Origin: Eonycteris spelaea
Lineage: Eukaryota > Chordata > Mammalia > Chiroptera > Pteropodidae
Assembly: GCA_003508835.1 (NCBI GenBank)
Contig: PUFA01000003.1
Coordinates: 8,223,501-8,287,500 of the forward strand
Direction: 5' to 3'
Length of the DNA stretch: 64,000 bases
Both the position numbers and the translations under genes were made by a program. Shown one piece after another: positions 38,139 through 50,884 of this stretch (the stretch's first letter is position 1; each line of letters opens with the position of its first letter). Below the pieces are notes generated by a model that saw nothing but the letters and a program-made list of their open reading frames with translations, searched no databases and was not told the origin of the DNA.

Positions 38139-38329
38139 CATTTTTCATCGGGATTTATTTATTGCAAAGTATTGTTCACAGTAGTGTATAGTATTACTCT
38201 AAATTTCATTTTCTACTTGCTGACATTTAGCAATGACATTGATTTCTATGGATTGTGATCCAATAATTTTGCTAAATTATTAATGCTAATAATTTTCATT
38301 AATTTAGGAAAAAAACTTGACCCAAAACT

Positions 38330-39063
38330 TCAAAAAGTATGTTATTAAAATAGCCAGTTAACATATGAAAAGGTTCTCAGCTTCATTAGTCATCAGGTAA
38401 ACACAAATGAAACCATAATGCTACATAACCAGGAAGATGGCTAGTATTACAAGTAAACATAAAAATTTTATTTAAAAATGTATAGACAAAACAAATGTTG
38501 TTGAGGAAGTGAAGCCACAGGGAACTCTCACTTTCATGGGAGTGCACAACCACTTTGAAAAGTAGTTTAACAGTATTTATTAAAGTTGACCCAACAGAAT
38601 TTTATATATGCTTATGAGAAGACATGAGCAAAAATGTTTAAGGCTATAGTGGTCATAAGATTCAAAACTTGGAAATTACTGAAACTCCTGTAAACAGTAG
38701 AATGAATAAACAAATCGTTGTATAGTATTCCAGTGTTTGAATTTACCCCAATAAGAATGAACTACCTCTGCATGTCACAGTATGAATGAATCCTACAAGA
38801 GGAGCATAAATGTCCAATACAAAAGTATATGTACTGTGTGGTTCCATCTCCATAAGGGTCAAAGACGAACAAAACTAATCTGTGGTGTTACGTTATCCTT
38901 AGGGGTTAGTACCTGGGAGGTGTACTTAGAGTGCTGCTACTGTTGTTTCTTAATCTCTGGATACTGTTAATAAGAGAGTGTGCAGTTTGTGAAAATGCAT
39001 CAGCTATATACTTGTAATTTGTTCACTTTTTATACATGTTATACTTAATAAAAACTTGTAACA
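38330..39063 (+). mobile_element. L1 LINE 3' end, sense orientation, with AATAAA signal
   Basis: ORF2 3' region and tail wording: CATATGAAAAGGTTCTCAGC, TGTTGAGGAAGTGAAGCC…GGAACTCTCACTTTC, AACAGTAGAATGAATAAAC, AATGAATCCTACAAGAGGAG, AAAACTAATCTGTGGTGTTA, TTGTTCACTTTTTATAC and AATAAA at 39047-39052. It is the only clearly sense-oriented L1 in the window. No open frame of note. Confidence 0.85.
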
Positions 39064-41754
39064 TTTTTTTTTTAAAAAACACTATTCATCCTATAATTTG
39101 GTTCTGCAATAAGCACTCTGTTCTGTCACACCTGCAGCTAGAGTTATCTTTCTCCTATCACCACTACTTCCTAATCACCTCTACCCCCATCTTTACCCCC
39201 AGCCCATAATGTCCTGAGGTTGGTAGGTCGACTTAAAAGCTGAATCGTGGACAAAGTGTTATTTCTTCTTCTTGTCATACCTTGTTTCATTGGTAACTCA
39301 CTAAGGGTCAGCTAGAAAACTGTAATTAGCATTAGTTTCAGTTTAAAATATTGTGTCCACAATTGAAATGTCTTGTCTAGAAAAAGTTGTTCATAATTAA
39401 CTTTTTTTCTTTAATTTGCGTTTTCTCTTTCACTTGGTCATAGAGAGAGGGTGCCTGTGCTTCTGAACATATGTTCAAAGACACAAAAAGTAGATTTTCC
39501 TTCTATGTCTTATTAAAGATATATATTGCTGTAGTCATTTTTAAAATAGTGATTCAACCAATATAAATTTTCTTTAAGTTTTTACATTTGATTTAATTTT
39601 CCAATTTTGAATGACTTATTTAGATATGAATCTGTTGGTGAAAATTTTTAACAAATTTTACTTTTTTTTCTTTCAAACATGCAAGTTTTGTACATTCAAT
39701 TACTGCCTTTAACCATACAATGAAATATGTGTATTTTCAGTTTACCTGACCATATTAAACTTTTGATCGTATTTCCTTATTGAATGTTTGGGAAGTTTTA
39801 TGTACTTGATTGTTTCTGGAAATGAAGTCATTTACCAAGCCTGCATTTTATAAATTTTTTTAATTTATGATTAATTTATATATAAAACACTGTCACCTTA
39901 TTCATATTATTGTATTCTTTGTTTTAAACTGTTCTTTTAATTTTTTCATATTTATTATTTCATTTAGATTTTCTGTTTAGTTTCTTTTATTTTAGCCCAA
40001 CAGAACATTTTGTCATTTTAAAATGAATGCAGACACCATGGTTTTTCTTGGATTCATTTGTAAATTTCCTAAATTACATTTTATTTTATAAACAGATGTT
40101 TGAATTTATTTTATTGCCATAATTTCTCTATTCCTTTTGAGGAAATCATTTTTTATTTCTAATGTTGATCACATTTGCTCTGTATTTTGCCTTTATATGC
40201 AAATTTAATGAATATTCTTCCCATTTAATTTTTGATTTGATTTTGTGCCATATGCTTCATACTGGCTTTAAAAATGTACATGATTTTTTTCCCAAAATCT
40301 AGTTTGGCTCCCCTTCCATAAGTTTGTACAATATTGTTATAACTGAATTTTATCCCTGTTTATGAGGTAAGATCCATACATGAACTATCTGAACTACCAA
40401 ATGACTAATTGTTAACTTGTCAGTATATGGTTATTATTTAATTAGATGGAAACATTTTTCAGTTATTATGATAATGAATTATGTCATTGTTAACTGATTT
40501 TTGAACAGCTTAGGGGGGGAAAAGACATTTGTTTCCTTTATCATTTGAATAAAATATGGTCGTTGGCTTGATTGTGTGCACTTAGGTCAGATGTGTCCTG
40601 TGGGTAAGAGCATATGGTGTGGTTAGATCACTCTGTTTGGGGTTGGCGGGGGTCTGTGGGTGTCTTTGCAGAGACAATGCTGTATTTTTACAGATTGCTT
40701 CTCCAAGAATTCTTCTCAGGGCTCCCACATTCACACATTTGGTCTAGTCATGTGTATACCATTCAGCAATACAAAACTTCTGTCAAAAAGATTAAAATTC
40801 TGTCCATTTTTGCAGTTTCTGGGAAAACAACAATGCAGTCATGAAATATGCAATTCTTTTCTTACGTTTTCATGCTATAGGAAATTAATTAATTAGTTTC
40901 ATATATGCCTGCAGTTCCTAGTTTATGGACAATAGATTATCCTTTAGGCATTATTATTGGCTTGCTAAGATGAAAATAGAATTAAAAGGAAATGGATAAT
41001 GTTTTGGCAAAAATTTGAGAGCCATTGTTGATCCTACAGTTTTTATTACTCTGCTAAAATTTTCATGCTCTTTTTAAGTGTATTTGTTACAGTGGCTAAT
41101 CATAAAGTATGATTTTAGCTCTTCGTTTTCCACTTCATGTATTTATTGTAAGATGTTTGCTTTAGAAATTCACATTTTACTAATGACAGAAAAAGGATAT
41201 AGATGACAGTATGTGATTTCTCCCATTGAAAGAAGAATTGTATTATAGTTTTAAAGCCTAAATGTTTGTTGCTCCTAGTATTTACACTGACACACCTAAA
41301 TAAGCTTGATATTCATTAAGATTACTTGCTTGCAAGCCCTAATATAGAATAAGAAGTATGGAAGAATTTAGGGTTATTGGGAAAGGAGCCAATCATTTCA
41401 TCATGCTTTTCTATTTTAGAATGCTCTCCTGTTTTACCTGTAGATTATAATACTAGCTGACAAAATGAGTTTCCTTTTGACTGCCTCCAAACAAAAGCTC
41501 CTCTGATGTCCTGTAAGCTAATTTACCTAATAGACTATTTAGCTACCCTGAACACCACAAAATTTTTAGCTCAGAACACCAAGAAAGCCTTTAGGAGGTC
41601 TATAAAATTCCTGAATTTTTGTGCAGTATTTTCATTTATCTACTATTTATCTATTGTATGTAAAATAACATATAACATAAAAGATATGTACATATGCATG
41701 TGCATGCATGTGTCTGCATACATTTGCTTATGCATTTGTCTGTTTATTTTCAAG

Positions 41755-42175
41755 GCATATTAGTCAAGGTAGAGGTTGTGTTGCTGTTACAGAGAGTTTC
41801 AGAAAAGGATAGTTTAAATATAATAGTGACTTTTCTCTCACATAATAGTGTACAAGTAGACAGTCAGTTCATGGAGATTGGGCATTTCTACTCTTTAGAG
41901 TTGCTCATTCCCGAAGGTTGAATCTGGACACTAATTTTCAGCTCACAGATTGTGGAGGGCCAGCTTACAGAAGTAATATACAAGACTCACACATCTCTTT
42001 TGCCCACATTTCTCTGTTAAGAACATCTCTTGGTCACATCTAACTGCAGAGAGTCTGGGAATATTTCTAATGCTGTTCAAACTCAGGGGCGGTGTTTGTT
42101 AATATGCAAGAACGAAGGCAGAATGGATACTAGGGGATAGTTCACAATCTGCCACACAGTTTTCATCCACAGTGT
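41755..42175 (-). mobile_element. LTR-like interspersed repeat, antisense
   Basis: TATTAGTCAAGGTAGAGGTT, TGTTGCTGTTACAGAGAGTT…TCTCTCACATAATAG…, and CAGAATGGATACTAGG…CAATCTGCCACACA resemble the antisense of a known mammalian LTR-class repeat (TAGTCAGGGTAGGCTAGG… GCTGCGGTAACAAACA…). The subfamily is not recalled. Confidence 0.5.
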
Positions 42176-42982
42176 TCATCAAATATGGAAAAGGTATTTT
42201 GAACCTAAACCATTTCAAACTACTGATGTAGAGTAAAAATTCTCACAAAAAATGACCCTATTTTGAAATGCATATTTTGTAAAGCCGTTTACTGTCTTGA
42301 AATTTACAGAAAAGGTAACTTTCCTACACACATATTTTTTAAAAGTATAAAAATAATGTAATTATAGCACACTATAGAAACAAATTATTATTAATAAAAC
42401 CTTACATGTTCCAGTATGCAAATGTCAGACACGAGCATCTGTGAAGGCCTAATGGAGAGTAGAATAATGCACATATTTGTAGAATGACTGTGATTGCCAT
42501 AGCTGCGGTTGGAGACTGATACACATGTAGTAAATTGCCGATAGCAATTTAAAGTTAACTTCAGTAATGTAACTTTCCATGAACACCTTTAATCAAAGTT
42601 CTGAGCATAGTGAATTTTCGTATTTTCTCAAAATACACATTAGGTGTATTCCGAGAAAGAACATTCAGTATATATTAAAACCCGTGCAAAAACATGGTGT
42701 TATATAGTCTAGTCTTGGATAACTACAGTAGTGTTTTGCTTGCATGCATGTCCATTGAGTTCTTTGCAAGGCATGTGGGGTGCAGGGCATTTTCCCATTA
42801 TGTGTGACTATGGGCACATTGCAGAGTCTCAGTAGATTTATTTTTACTCACTAAAAGTCAGGGGTGCCCCCATAATTGTGAAAAATATCTACCCGACCCC
42901 CAATATACACTTCAAGTGCCATTTCCTTTTAGAGAGTTTTCCTCCTGTGAGTCCTCCTTGACATTTCTTTGGTGGTAACTGT

Positions 42983-42983
<1 letters not shown>

Positions 42984-43038
<55 letters not shown>
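42984..43038. repeat. Microsatellite (CA)27
   Basis: Pure uninterrupted dinucleotide run, read directly; likely highly polymorphic. Confidence 0.97.
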
Positions 43039-43039
<1 letters not shown>

Positions 43040-43269
43040 TGTCCTTTACATCTTAGCCATGTCAGTTCACATGTATTAGTATAACCACCTTCAGGTATTC
43101 AGATTACCTTTAGTGCAGGTGGCCACGAGCACATAGACTCACACTACTGATTGAATTTTTCAGCACCTACTTTCTTTCTAACTCAGTTTCACCCTACTTT
43201 CATTAAGTGGTGCTTTGGGGGGCTTGACCTTCAAGATCACTGTCATCTTTTTTTCCCCTTTGCTCTACC

Positions 43270-43410
43270 TATGTCGTAGAATATTGGATCTGGAAGAAAC
43301 ATTAGAGATCTATTTTAATCACTTCATTTTACGGATCTTTTAAATGAGTTTCATATGGTCATAGTAACTTGCCCAGGGACATATGGTTAGTTCTAACTCT
43401 AAAGCGGGCC
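43270..43410 (+). repeat. MIR-family SINE fragment
   Basis: ATATTGGATCTGGAAGAAAC, ATTAGAGATC…CTTCATTTTACGGATC, then AACTTGCCCAGGGACATATG and GTTAGTTCTAACTC follow MIR-family wording. Confidence 0.7.
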
Positions 43411-45780
43411 AAGGATATTTCTTATTGCTCCCATATTTCCCTTGAGGAGCAAGCATCCTTTTTATTCTTTCCAAGTTTCCCTCAACTGAGCTTTAGACCA
43501 CAACTCATTTCCTGAGTTGGTGGTATTCTCTAGACCCCTGCCGTATATGTCTCCCCACCTCCCACCCCACCCTGCTCCGTGGTCCCCATCCTCCTCATCC
43601 TGGTCTGTCTTTCTGTGCTGGCAGCTCAAGATGAATTCATATTAGGACCTATGTCACTTCTACTCTTTTTCTATTTGCTTAAATTCGCTTATTAGTGTTG
43701 AATCCATTTCTTGGTAGGGACCTTTTCAAGCCCCTTGTCTATTTTTTTTTTTTTTGATGACAAGTTCAGTTAAAATTTATAATTGGTAAAGTTACTTAAC
43801 TGAGAACAAGTTAAATGCAATGCTTTGAAATACAGCGAACATGAACGAAGGTGCAAGGTTCTTCCACGTGGCAGTAGTTCACTTTCTTCTCTCAGCACAA
43901 CCCCGAACAGTAAGTGCCTCAGAACAGTGGGCATGAAGGTTAAGTGAGGTCTCACTGTTTTCCTTTATTTTGTTCCTGCTACCCAGAGAAGCACTTGATG
44001 GTGTCCATACTCAAGCTGAGTACCATGTTGGAGACTACCGTTTTAGACTCCCTGCATGAATTTACTGAACTAACTAGCTAGTGTGCATGCATGTATGTTT
44101 TTTAATGAAATTCTGGATCTACATGACCTTACTGAGACTTCTCAAGTTTCTGTTCTCTCTGGACTTTTGTCTGTTTTCTTCTGAAACAGAAGTTCTCTTT
44201 ATAACTCAGCGAATGTGTATTCCTAACACTCTAAAACCATGTACATTAGCATATTAAAAAACTTACAATAGGCCTATGTATTATTTCTTTGATTCACATT
44301 AGCCTTTTAAATGTCATTTAAATATTTTATCACATTCAATTTAGCCTTCTGCTATCCCTCAAGCCACAATAACTGGAAGAAGGGTGATTTTGCTGTAGGG
44401 AGTATGCTCAATACAGACTTGTAATTATCAAAAATAACATTGGTTAATGCCTAAAACATTATCGTGCATAAGTAATATTTTTGTCATTAGCAATGATATT
44501 TATATTTTTACCTTTAGCTTTAGCAAGGATAATGTTTTTTTTTTCTTATTTAACAAATATTTACAGAAAAACCAAGGGTATTAAACCTGGTTTTATTTTT
44601 TATGACCTCTTTACATTTAGAAGGTATTTGGGTACATGTAATGTAAAAATCAAACTTTGGAGATACAGGTAAGGAGACACATGGCAGCTAAAAGAGAAAG
44701 GGGATAAAATGTGGTCATTATATCAGAAACCCCCTTGAGTGAAGGCTCCGCATTTGAGCACACCACTTAGTTCAGAGATTTCAGAGATCAAAGGCAAAAA
44801 TCAAGCACAAAAAGTCACATGGACCTCATTTTTAAAAAATGAGGAATCATTGGCTTATATGTAGGAAGTACCAAAGAATATTTGGATAATGTTTCAATGG
44901 CAGTTTTACAAGAATGACAAGGACATGGTTTACAAAGGCCATTTTGTATTCTGGCCTTTGACAGCAAGTTGAGAGTTCATTAAATTGGAATTTATAAAAA
45001 TGTGTCAATTCAGGGATTGAATTATCGAGTCTAGCTCTGTACTTCTCTAGCGCTCTCACTTGGTGTCCTTTAAATACTATAAGGCAACATTTCCTACAGT
45101 AAACATAACCTATAGAATATCATTCCCACAGAATATTCTGTGGAGAACAGTGCTCTGAGCATTTCAGGAGTTTGAGAAATGCTGTATCATTTGCATAGTA
45201 AAGACTCTAATGCTCTGCAGTGCAGAAAATTGTTGAACTTTGTGTAAACAATGTTTCTCAACCTTAAGTGGTCATAAAAACTTTTATTTCTCTAGGAATA
45301 TCTCATGGATTACTATCATAGAATGTATTTGGGGAAATGAAGAAGTAACAAAATGAAAGTTTGGCATGTCATTAATCTGCAAAAGTATTTCAAATGTCAG
45401 GTGATGATAGGCGTTCTCTGTTACTAATGAAAGGAGAGTTGTATATCAGGATTTTCTTCTAGATGCTTGGTGTCAGTGTGATTTAGGTGGCATGTTTGGC
45501 ATTTTGTTATGAAAATTTAAAGGTTGATTTAGAGTCTTATCTTTATGAAAATCTACACTATAGTGTGCTATAATTTGAACTGCTGGCTTGTTATTTGTAT
45601 TGCATTCAACTTTTTTCATGGTCTTTGGCTTTCTTTGCAATGGAATTTCCTTCTCCAATAAACTGCACACTTTCCTCAAAGTAGAAAATGTTTAAAATGT
45701 TTAAAAGTTATTCAGTATAATACTTTCTAGTTGTATTTATTTGGCCTTGCTCAGATTGCAAGAAATAGAGATCTGCTAGC

Positions 45781-45797
45781 GGGGGTGGGGGGGGGGC
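45781..45797 (+). repeat. G-rich tract (G5-T-G10)
   Basis: Read directly. Fifteen G in sixteen bases on the sense strand could fold into a G-quadruplex in DNA or pre-mRNA. A similar G4-T-G8 run is at 60818-60830. Confidence 0.8.
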
Positions 45798-46379
45798 GGA
45801 AGTTTAACATGCATTGACCTCTCTGTTCTTTTGTTATGTGGTTTGGGGATATTTTTGTTCTTAAGATATCTTTTATGGTATCTGAGATTTTATCTCTTCC
45901 TTGAAATAGGGAGGAGGTGATTCATTGATTATTTTAAGTCATAGCATGTTTCTCTGTGACAACTTTGTCTCTGGCACTGATCTCTGGGCCAGCCACCTAT
46001 GGCCTGTGTAGTAGGACTGATTTTGCTCAAGGCTAAAGGGCTGATTTCTTTGAAGGGGATAGCAGAGCTCAGGTGACCAGCTAGCACTAAGGCAACAAAG
46101 CCTATCCAGTACATTAGACTCTCCAAATCTGATTCCTAGTTTCAAAGCAGATAGTCTCTTCCAAATGTTGCTTCTTAGACATCATGATATCTGGTGATGT
46201 GTTCAATGATGTAAACTTAAGAGAGCATACTTGAGAATTCCAGGATTTAAAAGATCACAAACTAAGTGCTCAATAAATGGTGGTTATTATTATTATAAAT
46301 TAATCTTTTAAAATTTCACTCCTCATATGTAGTGTCTTTTGGAATTTCACTCTCAGTAGTTAGTATATTGGATTCTTTC

Positions 46380-46580
46380 CATTTATTATTTATAATTCAT
46401 GTAACAGCTTTATAGGCATATTTGCTTTTCCCATTTAAACAATGAGACAAACAGAGACTCAAAACTGTTACAAAATCAGAGCATCTTCAGACAGCTGTGA
46501 AAATGCAGAGGTAGATCAGCAAGCAGCCCAGTTTCTTCAACTTTAAATCCAGTCTTCTTTCCACTGTAACATGCTGGGTT
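46380..46580 (+). repeat. MIR SINE
   Basis: TTCCCATTTAAACAATGAGA, CAAACAGAGACTCAAAACTG, TTACAAAATCAGAGC and AAATCCAGTCTTCTTTCCAC, then TAACATGCTGGG give the MIR core to tail order. Confidence 0.75.
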
Positions 46581-47275
46581 GCTTACTTACCTACGGAGAA
46601 AACCAGAACATGTCTTGAACTTACCAGAAGTTGTTTATTTTTTAATTTCTTAAAAGATATTAGAGGAACCAGGATATATATAAAATTTGATTCTTACCAG
46701 AATATTCCTTCATTTTCTGGTTTGTACAAAATGGATTGATATATTCAAAAATATCAGTGTTCACACTTTGGAATGTTACGTAACTGTGGTATTGATAACC
46801 CCTAACTGAAAGCTAAAATCTATTGTCTGTTTTTCTTCCTTTTTGTCACATACAAGCCAATAACTACAAGTAGCTTCTACTATCTGTATGTTCCTTATAA
46901 AATTAATTGTTTATATACCCTAACAAAAGTATCTTTTGGGGTACCATCATCTAAAGACTAGATGAGGTTACATAGATATATCAAATGTTGATACAGCTAA
47001 ACTTCAACAAAAGTAGTTCATTTAATAATATTTATTAAGTACCTATTATGTCACGGGATGCAAATTTCAGCCCTCGTGGACACTGTAGTCTGCTCTTTCT
47101 TCATGATCCACCTTCTTTGACAATACTGGTTGGAATCCTGTGTTCTCTCTTCCTGTTCCCCAGAAACAGATATACAACTACATAAACAGAAGTTTGCCTG
47201 TCAACAGATAATCTTCGTTCTCCCTTGTTCAACTGATAAAGAAGTAGCAATCAAATGGTTTTCACCTCCCCTATA

Positions 47276-47800
47276 TTAGTCTTCCATGCTATGTAATAAA
47301 TTACCACAAATTTAGAGGCTTAAAAAAGCACATATTTCTTATTTCACAGTTCCGTGGGTTAAGAGGCTGGGCACAGCTTAGGTGATTTATTCAGATCTTA
47401 TCAGGCTGAATGAAATCAGGTCTTGCTTAACTTCATTCTCATGGGAACTTAAGATCTTCTTCCAAACTCATTCAGATTGCTGGCAGAATTCCCTTCCTTA
47501 TAGCTGTAGGGCTAATACCCTCATCTCTTAGAGGCCACTTCTCAACAGAGGCGATTCCAGGATTTTTTGCTTCTTCAAGGCCAGCAGGGAGTGTTTCTGC
47601 CTGTTTGGTTAGGATGGAGTCTCATATAACATACCACAATATAATCAAGAGAGTGACAGCTCTTCACCTTTCCCATTGTCAGTTGGCTAGGTTCTTCCTA
47701 GGTTCTTCAGGTCCCAGGTTCTTCCCACACTGAAGGGGAGGGCACTATACGAAGGTGTGACTCACTGGGGTACCGTAGGGTATGTCTGTCATATCTATTA
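47276..47800 (-). mobile_element. MaLR-type LTR, antisense
   Basis: ATATTAGTCTTCCATGCTAT, AATAAATTACCACAAATTTA, GAGGCTTAAAAAAGCAC, CACAGTTCCGTGGGTTAAGA, then AACTCATTCAGATTGCTGGC and AGAATTCCCTTCCTTATAGC are the reverse-strand wording of an old MaLR LTR. A local duplication of CTAGGTTCTTC is seen near 47690-47710. Termini are too decayed to call a target duplication. Confidence 0.75.
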
Positions 47801-47819
47801 CCAAATAATAATTATCATT

Positions 47820-48000
47820 ATAGCTAAACTTCTTGAGATATTTCCTTAAACCAGCATTATACAGGGCATTTTACATAGAATTATTGATTTAGTCCTCACA
47901 AAAACTCTGTGAAGTAAGTCGTTTGTTATTCTTAGGTTCCAAATGATGAAACTGAAGTGTGGCGAGGTGGCTGCTTCTCAGCTAAGGCTATTCATTTTTT
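47820..48000 (+). repeat. MIR SINE fragment
   Basis: TTTAGTCCTCACAAAAACTC, TGTGAAGTAAG, then CCAAATGATGAAACTGAAG follow the MIR core. Confidence 0.8.
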
Positions 48001-48269
48001 AAAAAAGTTAAAAGACACAAACAACAACAAATCTTGGTGCCACATATTTCTTCAGCTGCCACACTCTTACTTCATTTCCCTTCCTAATGAGCTTTACCTC
48101 CCTTTTCAGTTTTGGTGGATTCTTTTTATTCACCCCAGAGCTTACTGCTCCCCAGTCTTGAAGCTACATTTCTGCCTAGAAATTAATACTCAGATTATCC
48201 TTCCTGCACACACATATACCTACACTCTTCTCACATTGTGCTTGTTCCCTTTCCTTCAGGGGCCTTAAC

Positions 48270-48390
48270 AGAATTTGTCATTACAACTTTATAGGACAGG
48301 GATCATATCTTTTTTGTTCATTGTTATATTCCCAGCACCTAGCATATCAAGGTTTTGAGTAGAAGAATGAGTAATTGCATATTAATTAAA
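48270..48390 (-). repeat. L2 LINE fragment, antisense
   Basis: ATAGGACAGGGATCATATCT, TTTTTGTTCATTGTTATATT and CCCAGCACCTAGCATATCAA match the antisense L2 3' end. Confidence 0.8.
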
Positions 48391-48639
48391 AGAAGCCCCA
48401 TGATTTAATGGAAAAGACATCATTTTGGGGGTTAAGTCCTGCTTCCTTACCTACCTTTATGATTGTGGGCACTAAATTAATTAGTTATTCTATTTATACA
48501 TTATAGCTATTGTTGAACAATTAAGTGTATTTGGGACCACTGTGTAACTGGGGAGAGGAGAAAAGAGTCGTAGACACGGATATTAACAGACTACACAGAG
48601 GGGAAGTAAAGGCTACTACGTACCCAGGCCTGGAGGTTC

Positions 48640-48810
48640 TTATAGCATCTTTTCTTTCTCTGGGCACTTATCACACTATGGACATTATCCTCCTCTCTTC
48701 TATCCTAGGTACTAAGCTCTTGTGGCTGCAGAAGCTGTCTGTCCATTTCACAGTTCCTGGAACATAGGAGATGCTTATGAAATGTTTGTTAAAGAAAGGA
48801 ATGACTAATA
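48640..48810 (-). repeat. L2 LINE fragment, antisense
   Basis: CTGGGCACTTATCACACTAT…GTCTGTCCATTTCACAGTTC, CTGGAACATAGGAGATGC and AATGTTTGTTAAAGAAAGGA follow the antisense L2 3' region. Confidence 0.65.
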
Positions 48811-49589
48811 GGTAGTCACTTAAACACAGCTGTTCAGTGTATTATAAGTAGAAACAGTGATTCATTGATTCCCACTACATTATAACATAACGTTATTTTA
48901 TCTATACAAGAACATGAGCTTGATTTTCACTAAATAAAGCATTAGTATTCTGTTTCACGGTTGGGCACATTGCAAGTCTGCTTTTTCATTTTCTTCCTGT
49001 GTAGGGAACATTGATGAAAATGCAATTATAAGATTATCTTTTAAGACATACACACATTTGTTATATTTGCTAAAATTTACTCAAATTTTATTTATATACA
49101 TTTGGGCAAAAAAAATCAGTTCTCATCAAGGCCTATCAGATTGTCCCAATACGTGACCAGACATTGTCCACAAAGTTTAATGAAAAAGATGAACCATAAA
49201 TATCAAAACATACTTCTTTAATTTTGAAAAGTTGATTAAAGTTTGATCTGTCAGTGACTTTACTTTTATCTTTAGATGCCTTTATTTCATTATTCTCCTA
49301 TTTCACTGCAGGCTACCCCCCTTCTGAGCAGGTCCGCTAAAGCATTGGAGACATTATAGCACATCAAATAGAGATTCTTCCCTTTGAAATTTAAAAGAAA
49401 GATGATTCTTAGAAAAGGTGGCACAATGTGAAAGTATAGAATAATGTCATTAGAGAATGATTTTTTGCTTTAATATCATATAGAGATTAAGGAAAATCCC
49501 ACAGTATAGTAATTGAAACTCAATAATTGAAACCTTTTAAGAATCAATATCAAAATTCTTTTTTTCATATGTTTCTAATATACATTCCT

Positions 49590-49890
49590 CCAATATGATT
49601 TTCCCAATTGTAGATGCTGAAACTCATAGCAGCAATTACAAGAAAATCTTTTTCTCTTATTACTATAGAATTCCTTTTTCCCGTTAATTGGGGCCAGAGA
49701 AATTGCTTGCTGATGGGTCTCGCTCCAGGGGATGGCCTCCCAGCCAGTAATTGAACATCTCCCGGCAGACTTGTAGGTTTGGCAGGTCATCTGGTGGGAC
49801 AGAGCACGTTTCTCCCAGGAGGTTGAAGAGATGTTGTTCCAAGAGGGACCATTAATTAGCCAAGTGGTTGGATTATTTACAAATTGTGTT
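49590..49890. other. Non-repetitive island rich in homeodomain-like sites, candidate enhancer
   Basis: This block is less AT-rich than its surroundings and matches no repeat I know. It has several TAAT-core sites (GCAATTACAAG, GTTAATTGGGG, AGTAATTGAAC, CATTAATTAGCC). Between them lie CATCTCCCGGCAGACTTGTA and CTCCCAGGAGG. The density of such sites in a stretch free of transposons is typical of conserved developmental enhancers. This is inference only, and conservation cannot be tested here. Confidence 0.35.
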
Positions 49891-49914
49891 TGTAGAGAAA
49901 GAAGAAAACTATAT

Positions 49915-50010
49915 GTGTGTGTGTATACATGTACACACATATATGAAGATACATGTATAGATATAGATATGGATATATTGCTATATATATACACATAGAT
50001 ATGATTATGT
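49915..50010. repeat. Low-complexity TG/TATA-rich stretch
   Basis: GTGTGTGTGTATACATGTAC…, GATATAGATATGGATATA and CTATATATATACACATAG are read directly. Confidence 0.85.
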
Positions 50011-50884
50011 GCATTTTTTAATGAAGGTGATAATCAGTTCCCACAAGACTAGTTATTATTATGTCATTTTATAATCCTTGCTTTTCAAAACCTTTTGCAA
50101 TTTATATACTCAAAAACCACATAATTAAGTGTTGCTGTGCACTTTTCCTGTTCACTCCTCTGCCTCTAGAACATTATTCTAGTGAGCAATTATACCTGAC
50201 ATCGTCCTGCATGTGGTGAAGCTTCTGTCTCCCTATCCTTCCATGCTGAACTTCATTCCTCATTGATTTCTGCCTTAGTGTGGTTCACAAAGCAGCAAGT
50301 AGTAGGAAGAAGAAAAAGTGCTCAGAAGAGAGGCTTTTTATTACAAGCCCTGTAATAACAGTGATAACACTAAAAAACCTTCCACTTTTCCATCTAAATG
50401 TTGACTTTTTTGGTAATATTTTCTCTCTGAGATGTCCCATTTCTTCACATTAGCTTAATTCCGTACATATTTTTTTAATAAGGTGGGGGGAGGATGAAAT
50501 GGTGGGTTTTTTCCTTTAACCTCCATATAATTCCAAATGGTCTTGATAATAACTTTATAATGAAAACCTAATTTCTTAAAAGTTGTTATATGTACTTATA
50601 TTTTGAAATTTTTTTTAAAGAATGTCAATTGTTTCAAGAAATGGGCTTTGAAACAGATTGTTTCAGCTTGTAGATAAAAGCTAATTGCATCATCCTTTAC
50701 AAATTTTCACTATTTTATTAATTTATTTTGAATATTTGATTCTTGAAACATACTGAAAATTATCCCATGTCCAGAGATTTTTGTTCATTTGTTCAACAGA
50801 GATTTAGTATCTAGAATGTGCAAATCATTGCACTAGGTTTATCTCATTTGACTGCTTCTGAAAGTGATACTTTCACAACTCTTT

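Noticed and set aside
42960..43060. CRISPR-like or tandem-array interpretation of repeats
   Set aside because: It is a plain (CA)n microsatellite; no repeat-spacer pattern is present anywhere.
44481..44672. Possible alternative exon ending at GATACAG/GTAAGG
   Set aside because: The donor is decent but I see no well-placed acceptor, and the frame is AT-driven; support is much weaker than at 28500-28570.
49575..49994. 139-codon minus-strand open frame
   Set aside because: It starts in a TATA/TG low-complexity stretch and shows no domain. The DNA below it looks like a regulatory island, not coding.
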